The translations under genes and the position numbers were made by a program. From an uncultured Caldimonas sp. (GTDB taxonomy: Bacteria > Pseudomonadota > Gammaproteobacteria > Burkholderiales > Burkholderiaceae): DNA of 64,000 nt. Under the pieces are notes generated by a model. It was not told the DNA's origin. It worked only from the letters and a program-made list of their open reading frames with translations, and did not search any database. Positions within the stretch are counted from its first letter, which is position 1. Every line of letters starts with the position of its first letter. The stretch lies in contig NZ_CAMLJQ010000005.1 of NCBI RefSeq assembly GCF_946480305.1, positions 1-64,000 on the forward strand, written 5' to 3'. Shown in pieces: positions 53,362 to 63,190 of this stretch.

Positions 53362-54909
53362 TCACCAGAACCCGCCGGCGAGCAGCAGTTGCGCGACGGC
53401 CACCGCGAGCAGCGCACCCAGCAGTCCGCCAGCGACGGCGAGCATCCGGTTGGTGCGCCGCCGCTCGGCGATGAGGTCGTCGAGCTGCGCCTGCAGCATC
53501 GGCACCTGCACCAGGGCGTTGTGCGTCAGACGCGGCAGCTCGGGCAGCAGCTTCGCGTAGCGGGGCGCCTCGTTTTTCAGGCGCTCCAGCATGCCGCGCC
53601 AGCCGACCTGCTCGTTCATCCAGCGCTCGAGGAAGGGCTTGGCCGTGCTCCAGAGGTCGAGGTCGGGGTCGAGCTGGCGCCCGAGTCCTTCGACGTTGAG
53701 CAGCGTCTTCTGCAGCAGCACGAGTTGCGGCTGGATCTCGACGTTGAAGCGGCGCGATGTCTGGAACAGCCGCAGCAGGACCTGCCCCAGCGAGATGTCT
53801 TTCAGCGGCTTGTCGAAATGCGGCTCGCAGCAGGCGCGGATGGCGCCTTCGAGTTCGTCGATGCGCGTGTTCGGCGGCACCCAGCCACTCTCGACGTGCA
53901 GCTCGGCCACACGCTTGTAGTTGCGTCGGAAGAACGCGATGAAATTCTGCGCCAGGTATTCCTTGTCGTACTCGGTGAGCGTGCCGATGATCCCGAAGTC
54001 GAGCGCGATGTAGCGCCCGAACGTGGCCGGATCGAGACTGACCTGGATGTTGCCGGGGTGCATGTCCGCGTGGAAGAAGCCGTCGCGGAACACCTGCGTG
54101 AAAAAGATGGTCACGCCGTCTCGCGCGAGCTTCCTGATGTCGACGCCTGCATCGCGCAGGCGCTGCACCTGGCTGATGGGCACGCCCTTCATGCGCTCCA
54201 TCACGATGACCTGCTCCGTGCAGAGGTCCCAGATCATCTCCGGCACGATCACGAGGTTGAGCCCGTCCATGTTGCGGCGCAGTTGTGCGGCGTTGGCCGC
54301 CTCGCGCACCAGGTCGAGCTCGTCGTGCAGGTATTTGTCGAACTCCGCCACCACCTGCCGCGGCTTCAGTCGCTTGCCGTCGGCCCAGACACGCTCGACC
54401 GCACCCGCCAGCGTGCGCAGCAGGCCGAGGTCTTCGTCGATCACCTTCAGCATGCCGGGGCGCAGTACCTTGACCGCCACCTCGCGCCCGTCTTTCAGCA
54501 CCGCGAAGTGCACCTGGGCGATCGAGGCGCTGGCCACCGGCGTGCGCTCGAAGCTGGCGAACACCGCGTCGATGGGCCGGCCGAACGCTTCCTCGACCAT
54601 GCGCATCGACACGTCTGCAGGGAACGGAGGCACGCGGTCCTGCAAGTGCGCCAGTTCCTCGGCCACGTCCAGAGGCAACAGGTCGCGGCGCGTGGACAGC
54701 ACCTGCCCGAACTTCACGAAGATGGGGCCGAGCCGCTCCAGCGCCATGCGCAGCCGCGCGCCGCGCGGTGCATCGAGCCGTCGGCCCACCGCCACCACTC
54801 TCGACAACCCCCTCAGCAGCGGATGCCGGAGGCTGCCGAGCGCCATCTCGTCCAACCCGTAGCGCAGGACGATCAGCGTGATGAAGACGAGGCGCAGCAG
54901 CCGTCTCAT
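53362..54909 (-). CDS. ubiB: ubiquinone biosynthesis atypical kinase/ATPase UbiB
   Basis: A 515-residue membrane-associated member of the UbiB/ABC1 kinase-like family needed for ubiquinone synthesis. It has the KxGQ motif [14 protein letters not shown] (about residue 66), an Ala-rich loop [31 protein letters not shown] and the DFG-like LDFGIIG. Two hydrophobic segments at the C-terminus (about 480-512) are the membrane anchor. Its start overlaps the ubiJ stop by 4 bp (ATGA), so the two are co-translated. Confidence 0.95.
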   Translation of the reverse strand: MRRLLRLVFITLIVLRYGLDEMALGSLRHPLLRGLSRVVAVGRRLDAPRGARLRMALERLGPIFVKFGQVLSTRRDLLPLDVAEELAHLQDRVPPFPADVSMRMVEEAFGRPIDAVFASFERTPVASASIAQVHFAVLKDGREVAVKVLRPGMLKVIDEDLGLLRTLAGAVERVWADGKRLKPRQVVAEFDKYLHDELDLVREAANAAQLRRNMDGLNLVIVPEMIWDLCTEQVIVMERMKGVPISQVQRLRDAGVDIRKLARDGVTIFFTQVFRDGFFHADMHPGNIQVSLDPATFGRYIALDFGIIGTLTEYDKEYLAQNFIAFFRRNYKRVAELHVESGWVPPNTRIDELEGAIRACCEPHFDKPLKDISLGQVLLRLFQTSRRFNVEIQPQLVLLQKTLLNVEGLGRQLDPDLDLWSTAKPFLERWMNEQVGWRGMLERLKNEAPRYAKLLPELPRLTHNALVQVPMLQAQLDDLIAERRRTNRMLAVAGGLLGALLAVAVAQLLLAGGFW

Positions 54910-55430
54910 GAGCCGCGCCGCTCCGGCACCAGGCGTGCCAGCGCCGCCAACCCCTGGCGCACGGCGCCCGAAGCCCCACGCACCAATTGGGCGATCTGAT
55001 GCGCCGGCATGGGGCCGAGCACGCGGGCGAGATCGTCTTCGTAGTCCCAGCGCAGGTTGTCCATCAGCCACCCGATGTCGGTGGCGAGCTGTGCGTCGCC
55101 CTGAATGGAGACCGAGGGCCGCTGCCCTGTCAGTGCAGCCTGTACCAACGCGGCGGGGTTGGACAGGTCCACCTCGATGCGCAGGTCGCTCTCGACCGGT
55201 GCATCACCTTCATGGGCCTCCAACAGGCCCGCAGGGGTGATACGAAACGCAAGAAGTTCAGGCGCTTGCAACAGAGTCGGCAGGCCTTTTGGTAACACTT
55301 GAAGCAATCTGCCGGCGTGCGGTTTGAGCCGTTCAACGGCCATCGCCTCAGAGGCAAGAACGTGGTTGAGCGCGAGGGTCAGACGCTCGATCAGAAGGGG
55401 GCCGACCCAGCCTGAAAGTTGTTGCAGCAT
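54906..55430 (-). CDS. ubiJ: ubiquinone biosynthesis accessory factor UbiJ (SCP2 domain)
   Basis: A 174-residue protein with an SCP2-like lipid-binding domain (about 10-120; [21 protein letters not shown] and [16 protein letters not shown]). UbiJ binds ubiquinone intermediates and works with UbiK and the Ubi complex. It precedes ubiB with a 4-bp overlap. ubiE, often upstream of ubiJ, is not present on this side; instead a divergent gene for a priming transferase begins at 55699. Confidence 0.9.
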   Translation of the reverse strand: MLQQLSGWVGPLLIERLTLALNHVLASEAMAVERLKPHAGRLLQVLPKGLPTLLQAPELLAFRITPAGLLEAHEGDAPVESDLRIEVDLSNPAALVQAALTGQRPSVSIQGDAQLATDIGWLMDNLRWDYEDDLARVLGPMPAHQIAQLVRGASGAVRQGLAALARLVPERRGS

Positions 55431-55698
55431 TCAACGATTGTAGGGACACGGCCACTGTCGACCCCGCGATCGCGTGACCAAAATGACATAGCGCTCTGCG
55501 AGAATCTTTTTGCACTTGCGCGGCACGGTCGCGCCACCGCCTTCTTTCAGGTGGCGCAAACATTGCGAGGTGTCCCGTGCAGCCAGGGAGGCTGCACGCG
55601 CGCAGCCCCGCGAGACCACTTCTATGAGTTCGCTGCTTCAGTGATCGCACTGGCAGCACGTGGGCTTTGCGGGCTCGACAGGGTGGACGGGCAGTTCC

Positions 55699-57093
55699 AT
55701 GTTTGAAGATCGAACGTACACAAGAACCTTCTATAGCGCTCCGCAGTCCGTCACGTCCTTCGTGGCGGCCTTTCTGGAGCCGGCAATCACGGTGGCCTGC
55801 TTCCTGGCCATCATGCAGTACTACGACCAGCTGGTGGACGGCGCCGCGATGACGCTGTGCCTGCTGGTCTTCGCCCTGTCATTCCCGGGGCGCAACCGCT
55901 TCAAGGACCCCAACCTCACCGCGGTCGTCGACATCGCGACCTCCTGGGTCAGCCTGCTCGCGATCCTGGCGTTGTGCGGCTATGCCACGCGCAGCCTCGA
56001 CCAATTCGACGAAGAGGTGCTCGTTGCCTGGGCGGTGTTCACCCCGTTGGTGCAGTGGGCGGCTGTGGCCGCAGGGCGCGAGATCGTCAAGATCAACGCG
56101 CGCAAGCCCGAAGCGCGGCGCTCGGCTGTCGTCGTCGGGGCCGGTCCGTTGGGGCTCAAGGTCTGCAAGGCGCTGGAAGGGCATGAAGGCTTCGGCGTCG
56201 ACTTCCTGGGCTTCTTCGACGACCGCACCGACATGCGCGTGCACCAGGATGCGTCCGAGAAGGTGATCGGCCGCCTCAACGAGGTCTCGTCCTACGTGAT
56301 GGAGCATGGCGTCAAGGAGGTCTACGTGACGCTGCCGCTCACCTCGCAGCCGCGCATCAAGGCGCTGCTCGAATCGCTGCAGGAAACCACCGCCTCGCTG
56401 TTCTTCGTGCCCGACGTCTTCGGCATCAGCATCATCCAGGGCCGCCTGCAGGACGTGAACGGCGTGCCGGTGGTCGGCATCCTCGAAACCCCGTTCACCG
56501 GAACCAACGCGATGGTCAAGCGCATCAGCGACATCGTGCTGGCGTCGATCATCCTGGTGCTGATCTCGCCGCTGCTGCTGGTGGTCGCCATCGGCGTCAA
56601 GCTCAGCTCGCCGGGCCCGGTGATCTTCAGGCAAAAGCGCAACGGCCTCGACGGCGAGGAGATCACCGTCTACAAGTTCCGCTCCATGCGCGCGATGGAC
56701 AACGGCCCCGTGGTCAAGCAGGCCACCAAGGGCGACCCGCGCATCACCAGGTTCGGCGCCTTCATCCGCAAGACCTCGCTCGACGAACTGCCGCAGTTCT
56801 TCAACGTGCTGCAAGGGCGCATGAGCATCGTGGGCCCGAGGCCCCATGCGGTGGCGCACAACGAGCAGTACCGCAAGATGATCAAGGCCTACATGGTCCG
56901 CCACAAGGTCAAGCCGGGCATCACCGGTTGGGCGCAGGTGAACGGCCACCGGGGCGAGACCGACACCATCGAGAAGATGGAGGCGCGCGTCGAGTACGAC
57001 CTGGAGTACCTGCGCAACTGGTCGCTCGGGTTGGACCTGCTGATCATTGCGCGCACCGCGCGACTGATGTTCTTCGACCGGCACGCCTACTGA
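55699..57093 (+). CDS. undecaprenyl-phosphate hexose-1-phosphate transferase (WcaJ/EpsB type)
   Basis: A 464-residue polyisoprenyl-phosphate hexose-1-phosphate transferase that starts the lipid-linked repeat unit of an exopolysaccharide. There are four or five helices in the first 150 residues, a Rossmann-like middle (VVVGAGPLGLKVCKAL, about 150-270), one re-entrant helix (about 278-305), and the catalytic C-terminal domain with VIFRQKRNGLDGEEITVYKF, DPRITRFGAFIRKTSLDELPQ and the GxTGWAQVNGHRGETDT tail. The substrate is probably UDP-glucose or UDP-galactose. It heads the locus, divergent from ubiJ. Confidence 0.92.
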   Translation: MFEDRTYTRTFYSAPQSVTSFVAAFLEPAITVACFLAIMQYYDQLVDGAAMTLCLLVFALSFPGRNRFKDPNLTAVVDIATSWVSLLAILALCGYATRSLDQFDEEVLVAWAVFTPLVQWAAVAAGREIVKINARKPEARRSAVVVGAGPLGLKVCKALEGHEGFGVDFLGFFDDRTDMRVHQDASEKVIGRLNEVSSYVMEHGVKEVYVTLPLTSQPRIKALLESLQETTASLFFVPDVFGISIIQGRLQDVNGVPVVGILETPFTGTNAMVKRISDIVLASIILVLISPLLLVVAIGVKLSSPGPVIFRQKRNGLDGEEITVYKFRSMRAMDNGPVVKQATKGDPRITRFGAFIRKTSLDELPQFFNVLQGRMSIVGPRPHAVAHNEQYRKMIKAYMVRHKVKPGITGWAQVNGHRGETDTIEKMEARVEYDLEYLRNWSLGLDLLIIARTARLMFFDRHAY

Positions 57094-57147
57094 AGGCCGC
57101 CTGAGCTGTTTTCCCGCCGGCAATCACCATACGACAGAGGAGGTCGC

Positions 57148-58389
57148 ATGTCATACCTGTTCGTCCGTTGCGCGCTCGTGCGCCAGCTTCCCATTGCCGC
57201 GGCGTGCGCGCTGCTGTCGGCAGGGGCGGCCGCCGAAGCGAACCCCTATTACCTGAAGGCCAAACAGGCGTTCACGCACGACAGCAACATCTTCCGCAAC
57301 CGCGAAGGGGCGGAGCAAAGCGAGCGCATCTCCACGACAGGGCTCGAGGTGGGCTTCGATCAGCCCATCAGCCGACAGCGGTTGATGGCCAACGCGCACG
57401 TGCAGCGAAGCATCTTTCGGGACAACGACCAGCTCGACAACACCTCGTACGGCGTGGGGCTGCGTGCGCATCTCGAAACCGTCAACCGCATCTCGGGCGG
57501 ACTGCACTACAGCAACGACCGCAGCCTCGCGAGCTTCGACACCTACACGGGCGCCACGCGGGTCACCGAGCGCAACATGGTGACGCAGCAGGAATACGGC
57601 GCGCGCATCCAGTACGGCGCCGCCTCGTTGCTGGTGCTCGAAGGCGGCTACACGCACCGCGACCAGGACTACTCGGCGGAGGCTTTCGCCAGCCGCGAGC
57701 AACGCACCGACACCGTGAACGCCGGCGTGCGCTACCGCCCCAGCGACCTGATCTCGTTCGGCGTCGCGGGCCGCTACACCCGCGGGCGCATTCCGAACTA
57801 CACGCCCACCACGGCCGACAAGTACAAGCGACGAGACATCGACTTCACGACCACCTGGGTGCCGACCGGTCTGAGTACGCTGAGTGCGCGGGTGAGCCTG
57901 ACGTCGACCGACCACGACCAGGCGGAGGCCCGCGACTTCGACGGCCTGACCGGCGCCCTCACCTACGGCTACCGCCCGACCGGCAAGCTCGGCTTCAACG
58001 TGCAGCTGGTGCGCGAAACCAACGACGAGAGCGGCTACTACCTCACCGAGACGGACACACCCGAGCAACAACCCATCGAGCTGACCCCGTTGCAGGAAAC
58101 GCGGCTGATCCACTCGTTGCGCCTGGGTGCCTCGTACGAGGCCACCGCCAAGATCCGTCTGACCGGCGGCGTTCGCTACACGGACCGCAGCATCCGCGTG
58201 CAAAGCGGCAGCGGCTCCGACCGCACCACCGGCGTCGACCTCGGCGCCAGCTATGCGATCTCCCGGGCCTGGCTGGTGGCCTGCAACCTGGGCTGGACCA
58301 AGCGCTCCGCCGGCGAAGGGTCGGCTGACGTAAGCTTCGACTACAAATCCCGCACGGCCAGCTGCATGGCGCAACTGGCGTTGAAGTAA
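57148..58389 (+). CDS. outer-membrane beta-barrel protein of exopolysaccharide locus (EpsL-like)
   Basis: A 413-residue protein with a signal peptide (LVRQLPIAAACALLSAGAAA, cleaved near residue 30) and about 18 beta strands with alternating polar and aromatic residues. Each strand ends in short loops with Asp/Asn. It resembles the 'EpsL' barrel found in betaproteobacterial EPS loci. A very strong AGAGGAGG site precedes the ATG. It could be a porin for the polymer or an envelope scaffold. It lies between the priming transferase and galE. Confidence 0.75.
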   Translation: MSYLFVRCALVRQLPIAAACALLSAGAAAEANPYYLKAKQAFTHDSNIFRNREGAEQSERISTTGLEVGFDQPISRQRLMANAHVQRSIFRDNDQLDNTSYGVGLRAHLETVNRISGGLHYSNDRSLASFDTYTGATRVTERNMVTQQEYGARIQYGAASLLVLEGGYTHRDQDYSAEAFASREQRTDTVNAGVRYRPSDLISFGVAGRYTRGRIPNYTPTTADKYKRRDIDFTTTWVPTGLSTLSARVSLTSTDHDQAEARDFDGLTGALTYGYRPTGKLGFNVQLVRETNDESGYYLTETDTPEQQPIELTPLQETRLIHSLRLGASYEATAKIRLTGGVRYTDRSIRVQSGSGSDRTTGVDLGASYAISRAWLVACNLGWTKRSAGEGSADVSFDYKSRTASCMAQLALK

Positions 58390-58405
58390 CCCAACGAAGC
58401 TTTCC

Positions 58406-59437
58406 ATGCCCACCATCTTGCTCACCGGCGCGACCGGCTACATCGCCTCCCACACCTGGCTGTCCCTGCTGCAAGCGGGGTTCGACGTGGTCGGCGCAGA
58501 CGACTTCTCCAACAGCTCGCCCGAGGTGCTCAAGCGCCTGGAGCGGCTGTCCGGCCAGGCACCGGTTTTCCATCGGCTCGACGTGGGCGATGCGAGCGCA
58601 CTGCGCGCCGTGTTCGAACAGCATCGCATCGATGCAGTGGTGCATTTCGCTGCTTTCAAGGCCGTCGGCGAGTCGACGAGCAAGCCGCTGGCCTATTACC
58701 GCAACAACCTCGGCAGCCTGCTCACCGTCTGCGAGACGATGAACGCTTTCGGCGTGCATCGCATCGTGTTCAGCTCGTCGGCCACGGTGTACGGCAAACC
58801 CGAGTCGCTGCCGATCCGCGAAGACTCCGCTCTGTCTGCCACCAACCCGTACGGCGCGACCAAGCTGATGAGCGAGCAGATCCTGAACGACCTGCAGCGC
58901 TCCGACTCTCGCTGGCTGGTCGCCTGCCTGCGTTACTTCAACCCGGTCGGTGCACACGAAAGCGGGCTGATCGGAGAAGACCCACGCGGCATACCGAACA
59001 ACCTGATGCCGTACGTGGCGCAGGTGGCCGTGGGCCAGCGTGCGAAGCTGCAGGTGTTCGGCAACGATTACGACACGCCGGACGGCACCGGCGTGCGCGA
59101 CTACATCCACGTCGTCGACCTGGCCGAAGGGCATGTGGCAGCACTGCGACACCTGTTCGACAAGCAGCAGTCCGTCACCGTGAACCTCGGCACCGGACGC
59201 GGCTACAGCGTGCTGGAGGTGATCCGTGCCTACGAGCGCGCCAGCGGCCGCCCGGTGCCTTATGACATCGCCCCCCGCCGGCCCGGCGACATCGACGCCT
59301 GCTATGCCGACCCCGCGCTGGCCCGATCCGTGCTGGGGTGGCAGGCGACCCGCGATCTCGACGCGATGTGCGCCGACTCGTGGCGCTGGCAGAGCATGAA
59401 CCCGTCAGGCTTCGGCGACAGCGGTTCGCCGGGCTGA
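58406..59437 (+). CDS. galE: UDP-glucose 4-epimerase
   Basis: A 343-residue short-chain dehydrogenase-like epimerase interconverting UDP-Glc and UDP-Gal. NAD motif GATGYIASHTWL has Ala in place of the usual third Gly (GxxGxxA). The catalytic YGATK motif near 153 and the Ser-Ser-Ser strand FSSSATVYG are intact, as are YFNPVGAHESG and RDYIHVVDLA. The gene is 16 bp after the barrel gene and 28 bp before the manC-type gene, so all belong to one transcript. Confidence 0.92.
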   Translation: MPTILLTGATGYIASHTWLSLLQAGFDVVGADDFSNSSPEVLKRLERLSGQAPVFHRLDVGDASALRAVFEQHRIDAVVHFAAFKAVGESTSKPLAYYRNNLGSLLTVCETMNAFGVHRIVFSSSATVYGKPESLPIREDSALSATNPYGATKLMSEQILNDLQRSDSRWLVACLRYFNPVGAHESGLIGEDPRGIPNNLMPYVAQVAVGQRAKLQVFGNDYDTPDGTGVRDYIHVVDLAEGHVAALRHLFDKQQSVTVNLGTGRGYSVLEVIRAYERASGRPVPYDIAPRRPGDIDACYADPALARSVLGWQATRDLDAMCADSWRWQSMNPSGFGDSGSPG

Positions 59438-59465
59438 CACCCCGTATTTCCTAGGGAGCTAGACA

Positions 59466-60929
59466 ATGAATCAAACCGTTCTTCCCGTCGTGATGGCCGG
59501 TGGCTCCGGCACCAGGCTGTGGCCGCTGAGCCGGGCCTTGTATCCCAAGCAGTTCCTCGCGCTTTCGGGCAAGGACACGCTGTTCCAGCAGGCCGTGCGC
59601 CGGCTGAAGGGGCTGGCGAACGACACCATCGAACTGGCCGGCCCGTGCATCGTCGGCAACGAGGAGCACCGCTTCCTGACGCTCGACCAACTGCGCGAGA
59701 TGAAGGTCACCCCCTCGGCGGTGCTGCTCGAGCCCACGGGGCGCAACACCGCGCCGGCGTTGACACTGGCGGCGCTGTATGCGCGCGACGAACTGCAGGA
59801 GGCGGAAGACCCGATCCTCGTGGTGACACCTGCCGACCAGACCGTCACCGACGCGTCCGCCTTCACGGCCGCACTACGCCAAGCCATCGATGCGGCCGCA
59901 GACGGCAGCATCGTGATCCTCGGCATCCAGCCCGACCGGCCCGACACGGGCTTCGGCTACATCCGCACGCGCTCGGACGGCGCCGTGCAACCGGTGGCGG
60001 CCTTCGTCGAAAAGCCCGACCTGGAGACGGCCAAGCGTTACCTCACCGAAGGCTGCTACTACTGGAACAGCGGCATGTTCGTGCTGCGCGCGTCGACGTG
60101 GCTGAAGGCGCTGGCGCATTTCCGTCCCGACATCGCCGAGGCGACCGAAGCCGCCTGGCAGGCCAAGAGCACGGACAACGGCTTCATCCGTCCCGGTAAA
60201 GCGGAGTTCGCGACCATCCCCAGCGAGTCGGTCGACTACGCCGTGATGGAAAAATGCCCGGCCGAACCGAAGGCCGGCTTCACCGTGAAGATGGTGCCGC
60301 TCGACGCAGGGTGGTCCGACCTGGGCGCCTGGGAAGCGGTGTGGCAGGTCAGCGACAAGGACGAGGACGGCAACGCGGCGCAGGGCGATGCGGTCATCAA
60401 GTCGAGCCGCAACACGCTGGTGCACGCGACGAGCCGGCTGGTGAGCGCCGTGGGCCTGGACAACGTGGTCATCGTCGAGACGCCGGACGCCGTGCTGGTG
60501 GCCGACCGCAACCGCAGCCAGGAAGTGAAGAAGATCGTCAACGAACTGGAGCAGCGCGAACGCAGCGAGTGCACGCTGCACCGCATGGTGCACCGCCCCT
60601 GGGGCTGGTACGACAGCATCGACTGCGGCTCGCGCTTCCAGGTCAAACGCATCATGGTCAAGCCGGGCGCCAGCCTGTCGCTGCAGATGCACCACCACCG
60701 CGCGGAACACTGGATCGTCGTCTCCGGTACCGCCGAGGTCACCTGCGGCCAGAAGAAGATGCTGATCTCCGAGAACCAGAGCACGTATATCCCGCTGGGT
60801 GAGACGCACCGATTGGCGAACCCCGGGACCATTCCGCTGGAGATCATCGAGGTGCAGTCGGGCTCGTATCTCGGGGAAGACGACATCGTGCGCTTCGAAG
60901 ACACCTACGGGCGCACGGCGGCGGCCTGA
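59466..60929 (+). CDS. manC: mannose-1-phosphate guanylyltransferase/mannose-6-phosphate isomerase
   Basis: A 487-residue bifunctional enzyme (AlgA/XanB/ManC/CpsB type) making GDP-mannose. The N-terminal nucleotidyltransferase starts with VVMAGGSGTRLWPLSR and includes FVEKP and WNSGMFVLRA; the C-terminal cupin isomerase (about 365-480) contains RPWGWYDSID, PGASLSLQMHHHRAEHW and ETHRLANPG. Both domains are complete. An AGGGAG site precedes the ATG. GDP-Man feeds the polysaccharide. Confidence 0.93.
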   Translation: MNQTVLPVVMAGGSGTRLWPLSRALYPKQFLALSGKDTLFQQAVRRLKGLANDTIELAGPCIVGNEEHRFLTLDQLREMKVTPSAVLLEPTGRNTAPALTLAALYARDELQEAEDPILVVTPADQTVTDASAFTAALRQAIDAAADGSIVILGIQPDRPDTGFGYIRTRSDGAVQPVAAFVEKPDLETAKRYLTEGCYYWNSGMFVLRASTWLKALAHFRPDIAEATEAAWQAKSTDNGFIRPGKAEFATIPSESVDYAVMEKCPAEPKAGFTVKMVPLDAGWSDLGAWEAVWQVSDKDEDGNAAQGDAVIKSSRNTLVHATSRLVSAVGLDNVVIVETPDAVLVADRNRSQEVKKIVNELEQRERSECTLHRMVHRPWGWYDSIDCGSRFQVKRIMVKPGASLSLQMHHHRAEHWIVVSGTAEVTCGQKKMLISENQSTYIPLGETHRLANPGTIPLEIIEVQSGSYLGEDDIVRFEDTYGRTAAA

Positions 60930-60960
60930 GTCAGCGCGCCACGCGCTGGCGCCCCAAACG

Positions 60961-60987
60961 AAAACGCCCGCAGTCGCGGGCGTTTTT
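60961..60987. terminator. bidirectional Rho-independent terminator
   Basis: A 9-bp perfect stem (AACGCCCGC at 60963-60971, GCGGGCGTT at 60976-60984; loop AGTC) is flanked by AAAA on the left and TTTTT on the right. It lies between the convergent manC (+) and ugd (-) genes and can stop both transcripts. Confidence 0.92.
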
Positions 60988-61006
60988 CATCGGCACTTCA
61001 GCGGGG

Positions 61007-62329
61007 TCAGGCGCGGCCGATCCCGTGGTACTCGACGCCCAGCGTTTTCATCAGCTTGGGCTCGTACAGGTTGCGCCCGTCGAACACCGTCTTGTCGGCC
61101 AGCGCGTCGCGCAGCCCGTCGAAATCGGGCGTGCGGAACTCCTTCCACTCCGTCACGATGACCAGCGCATGCGCACCTTCGAGCGCAGCCCGTGCCGAGT
61201 CGGCATAGCTCAAGCCGGCAGTGCCCTCGAGCACGCGCTGCGCTTCGTGCGTGGCCACCGGGTCATACGCCTGCACCTTGGCGCCACGGCGCGTCAGCTC
61301 GGCAATGACCACGCGGCTCGGCGCATCGCGCATGTCGTCGGTGTTGGGCTTGAAGGCCAGTCCCCACACCGCGAAGGTCTTGCCGGAGAGGTCTTCGCCG
61401 TAGCGCGCGACGATCTTGTCGACCAGCACCAGCTTCTGGCGGTCGTTGACCTCTTCCACCGCCTGCAGCAATTGCAACGGCTGGCCGGCGTCGGCCGCCG
61501 TCTTGACCAGCGCCTTCACGTCCTTCGGGAAGCAGGAGCCGCCGTAGCCGCAGCCGGCATACAGGAAGTGGAAGCCGATGCGCGGGTCGCTGCCAATGCC
61601 CTGGCGCACCAACTCGATGTCGGCGCCCAGCTTCTCGGCCACGAGCGCCAGCTCGTTCATGAAGCTGATGCGGGTGGCCAGCATGGCGTTGGCGGCGTAC
61701 TTGGTGAATTCGGCACTGCGGATGTCCATCACCATCATGCGGTCGTGATTGCGCACGAACGGTGCGTACAGCGCCTTCATCAGCAGGATGGCGCGCTCGT
61801 CGTCCGCGCCCACCACCACGCGGTCCGGGCGCATGAAGTCGGCCACCGCCGCCCCTTCCTTCAGGAACTCCGGGTTGGACGCCACGGCGAAGTCGAGCTT
61901 GAGGCCGCGCTTGTTCAACTCGTCCTGGACGGCAGCCTTGACCTTGTCGCCGGTACCCACCGGCACCGTGCTCTTGTCGACGATGACCTTGAAGTCGGTC
62001 ATCGTGCGGCCGATGTTGCGCGCCGCGGCCAGCACGTATTTCAGGTCGGCCGAGCCGTCCTCGTCGGGCGGCGTGCCGACCGCGATGAACTGGATGGTGC
62101 CGTGCGCGACGGCCTGCTCGACGTCGGTGGTGAACTGCAGCCGCCCACCGGCCACGTTGCGCTGCACGATTTCGAGCAGCCCGGGCTCATAGATCGGAAT
62201 GCCGCCCTCTTTCAGGATGCGGATCTTCTCCGGGTCTACGTCCAGGCAGACGACGTGATTGCCCATCTCCGACAGGCAGGCGCCCGTGACCAAACCCACA
62301 TACCCGGTGCCGACGACCGTGACCTTCAT
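61007..62329 (-). CDS. ugd: UDP-glucose 6-dehydrogenase
   Basis: A 440-residue NAD-dependent enzyme oxidising UDP-glucose to UDP-glucuronate. The N-terminal NAD motif is [18 protein letters not shown] and the active-site Cys lies in [18 protein letters not shown] (about residues 254-272). [23 protein letters not shown] [10 protein letters not shown], and [13 protein letters not shown] are also conserved. It is convergent with manC and downstream of the WecG-like gene, so UDP-GlcA probably serves the same polymer. Confidence 0.95.
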   Translation of the reverse strand: MKVTVVGTGYVGLVTGACLSEMGNHVVCLDVDPEKIRILKEGGIPIYEPGLLEIVQRNVAGGRLQFTTDVEQAVAHGTIQFIAVGTPPDEDGSADLKYVLAAARNIGRTMTDFKVIVDKSTVPVGTGDKVKAAVQDELNKRGLKLDFAVASNPEFLKEGAAVADFMRPDRVVVGADDERAILLMKALYAPFVRNHDRMMVMDIRSAEFTKYAANAMLATRISFMNELALVAEKLGADIELVRQGIGSDPRIGFHFLYAGCGYGGSCFPKDVKALVKTAADAGQPLQLLQAVEEVNDRQKLVLVDKIVARYGEDLSGKTFAVWGLAFKPNTDDMRDAPSRVVIAELTRRGAKVQAYDPVATHEAQRVLEGTAGLSYADSARAALEGAHALVIVTEWKEFRTPDFDGLRDALADKTVFDGRNLYEPKLMKTLGVEYHGIGRA

Positions 62330-62383
62330 GATGTTTCAACCTCGGTTTTCAAATGTTTGTGTTCTGTGCGGTTCGAGCCGTTT

Positions 62384-63190
62384 TCAGCGGCCCCGGGCCG
62401 CCTCCCGGCGCGACACCAGCGCCGGCAGCATGCGCATCACGAAGATGCTGTTGGTGACGAGATAGCGCTTCCACAGCCGGCGCGGTTCGCTCAGCAGCCG
62501 GTGGAACCATTCCAGGCCCGATCGCTGCATCCACAGCGGCGCGCGCTTGATGGTGCCTGCGTGGTAGTCGAACGCAGCGCCGACGCCGACCATCACCGCG
62601 TTCACGCGGCCCCGGTGAGCGGCCATCCACTTCTCCTGCTTGGGGCAGCCGATGCCCACGAACAGCACCGCCGTGCCGGCGGCGTTGATCTGGTCGGTGT
62701 ACGCCTGGTCTTCTTCGGCCGACAAAGGCCGGAACGGGGGCGACACCAAGCCGCCGATCTTAAGCCCTGGAAAAGCCTGTGCCATCGACTGGCGCAACTT
62801 CTCCAGCGTGTGCTCGGTGCCGCCGTAGAAGAACACCACCTGGCCGCGTCGCTCGGCTTCGGCGAGGTACTTCCACATCAGGTCCGGGCCGTTGATGCGC
62901 TGCTGGCCGCCGTAGCCGGCGCGGCGCAGGGCCCAGGCGACCGGGGCGCCATCGGGTGTGGCCATGTCGGCCTGCTCGATGACGTTGCGGAACTCCGCGT
63001 CCTGCGTGGCGGTGACGACCGAATGCACGTTGCAGATGCAGACGTAGCGCGACTCGCGCCGCCCGCCCCACTGCACGAGCCGGTCGACCGCGTCGTCCCA
63101 GCTCACGGCGTCGATGAACGAGCCCAGGACGGGCGCCCCGTCACGCGACCTGACGGGCACCCTGACGGACATGCTCGATGGCGTCGACAT
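62384..63190 (-). CDS. WecG/TagA/CpsF-family glycosyltransferase
   Basis: A 268-residue GT26-family transferase that adds a sugar (often a uronic acid or N-acetylmannosamine) to a lipid-linked acceptor. Family motifs are YVCICNVHSVV, MATPDGAPVAWALR, FFYGGTEHTLEKLR and VGIGCPKQEKWMAAH; the C-terminal GLEWFHRLLSEPRRLWKRYL is typical. The first ATG (GGAGA site) overlaps the upstream glycosyltransferase gene by 50 bp; a second ATG at 63172 is possible. A uronic acid donor would fit ugd next door, but the sugar is not decided by sequence. Confidence 0.9.
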   Translation of the reverse strand: MSTPSSMSVRVPVRSRDGAPVLGSFIDAVSWDDAVDRLVQWGGRRESRYVCICNVHSVVTATQDAEFRNVIEQADMATPDGAPVAWALRRAGYGGQQRINGPDLMWKYLAEAERRGQVVFFYGGTEHTLEKLRQSMAQAFPGLKIGGLVSPPFRPLSAEEDQAYTDQINAAGTAVLFVGIGCPKQEKWMAAHRGRVNAVMVGVGAAFDYHAGTIKRAPLWMQRSGLEWFHRLLSEPRRLWKRYLVTNSIFVMRMLPALVSRREAARGR

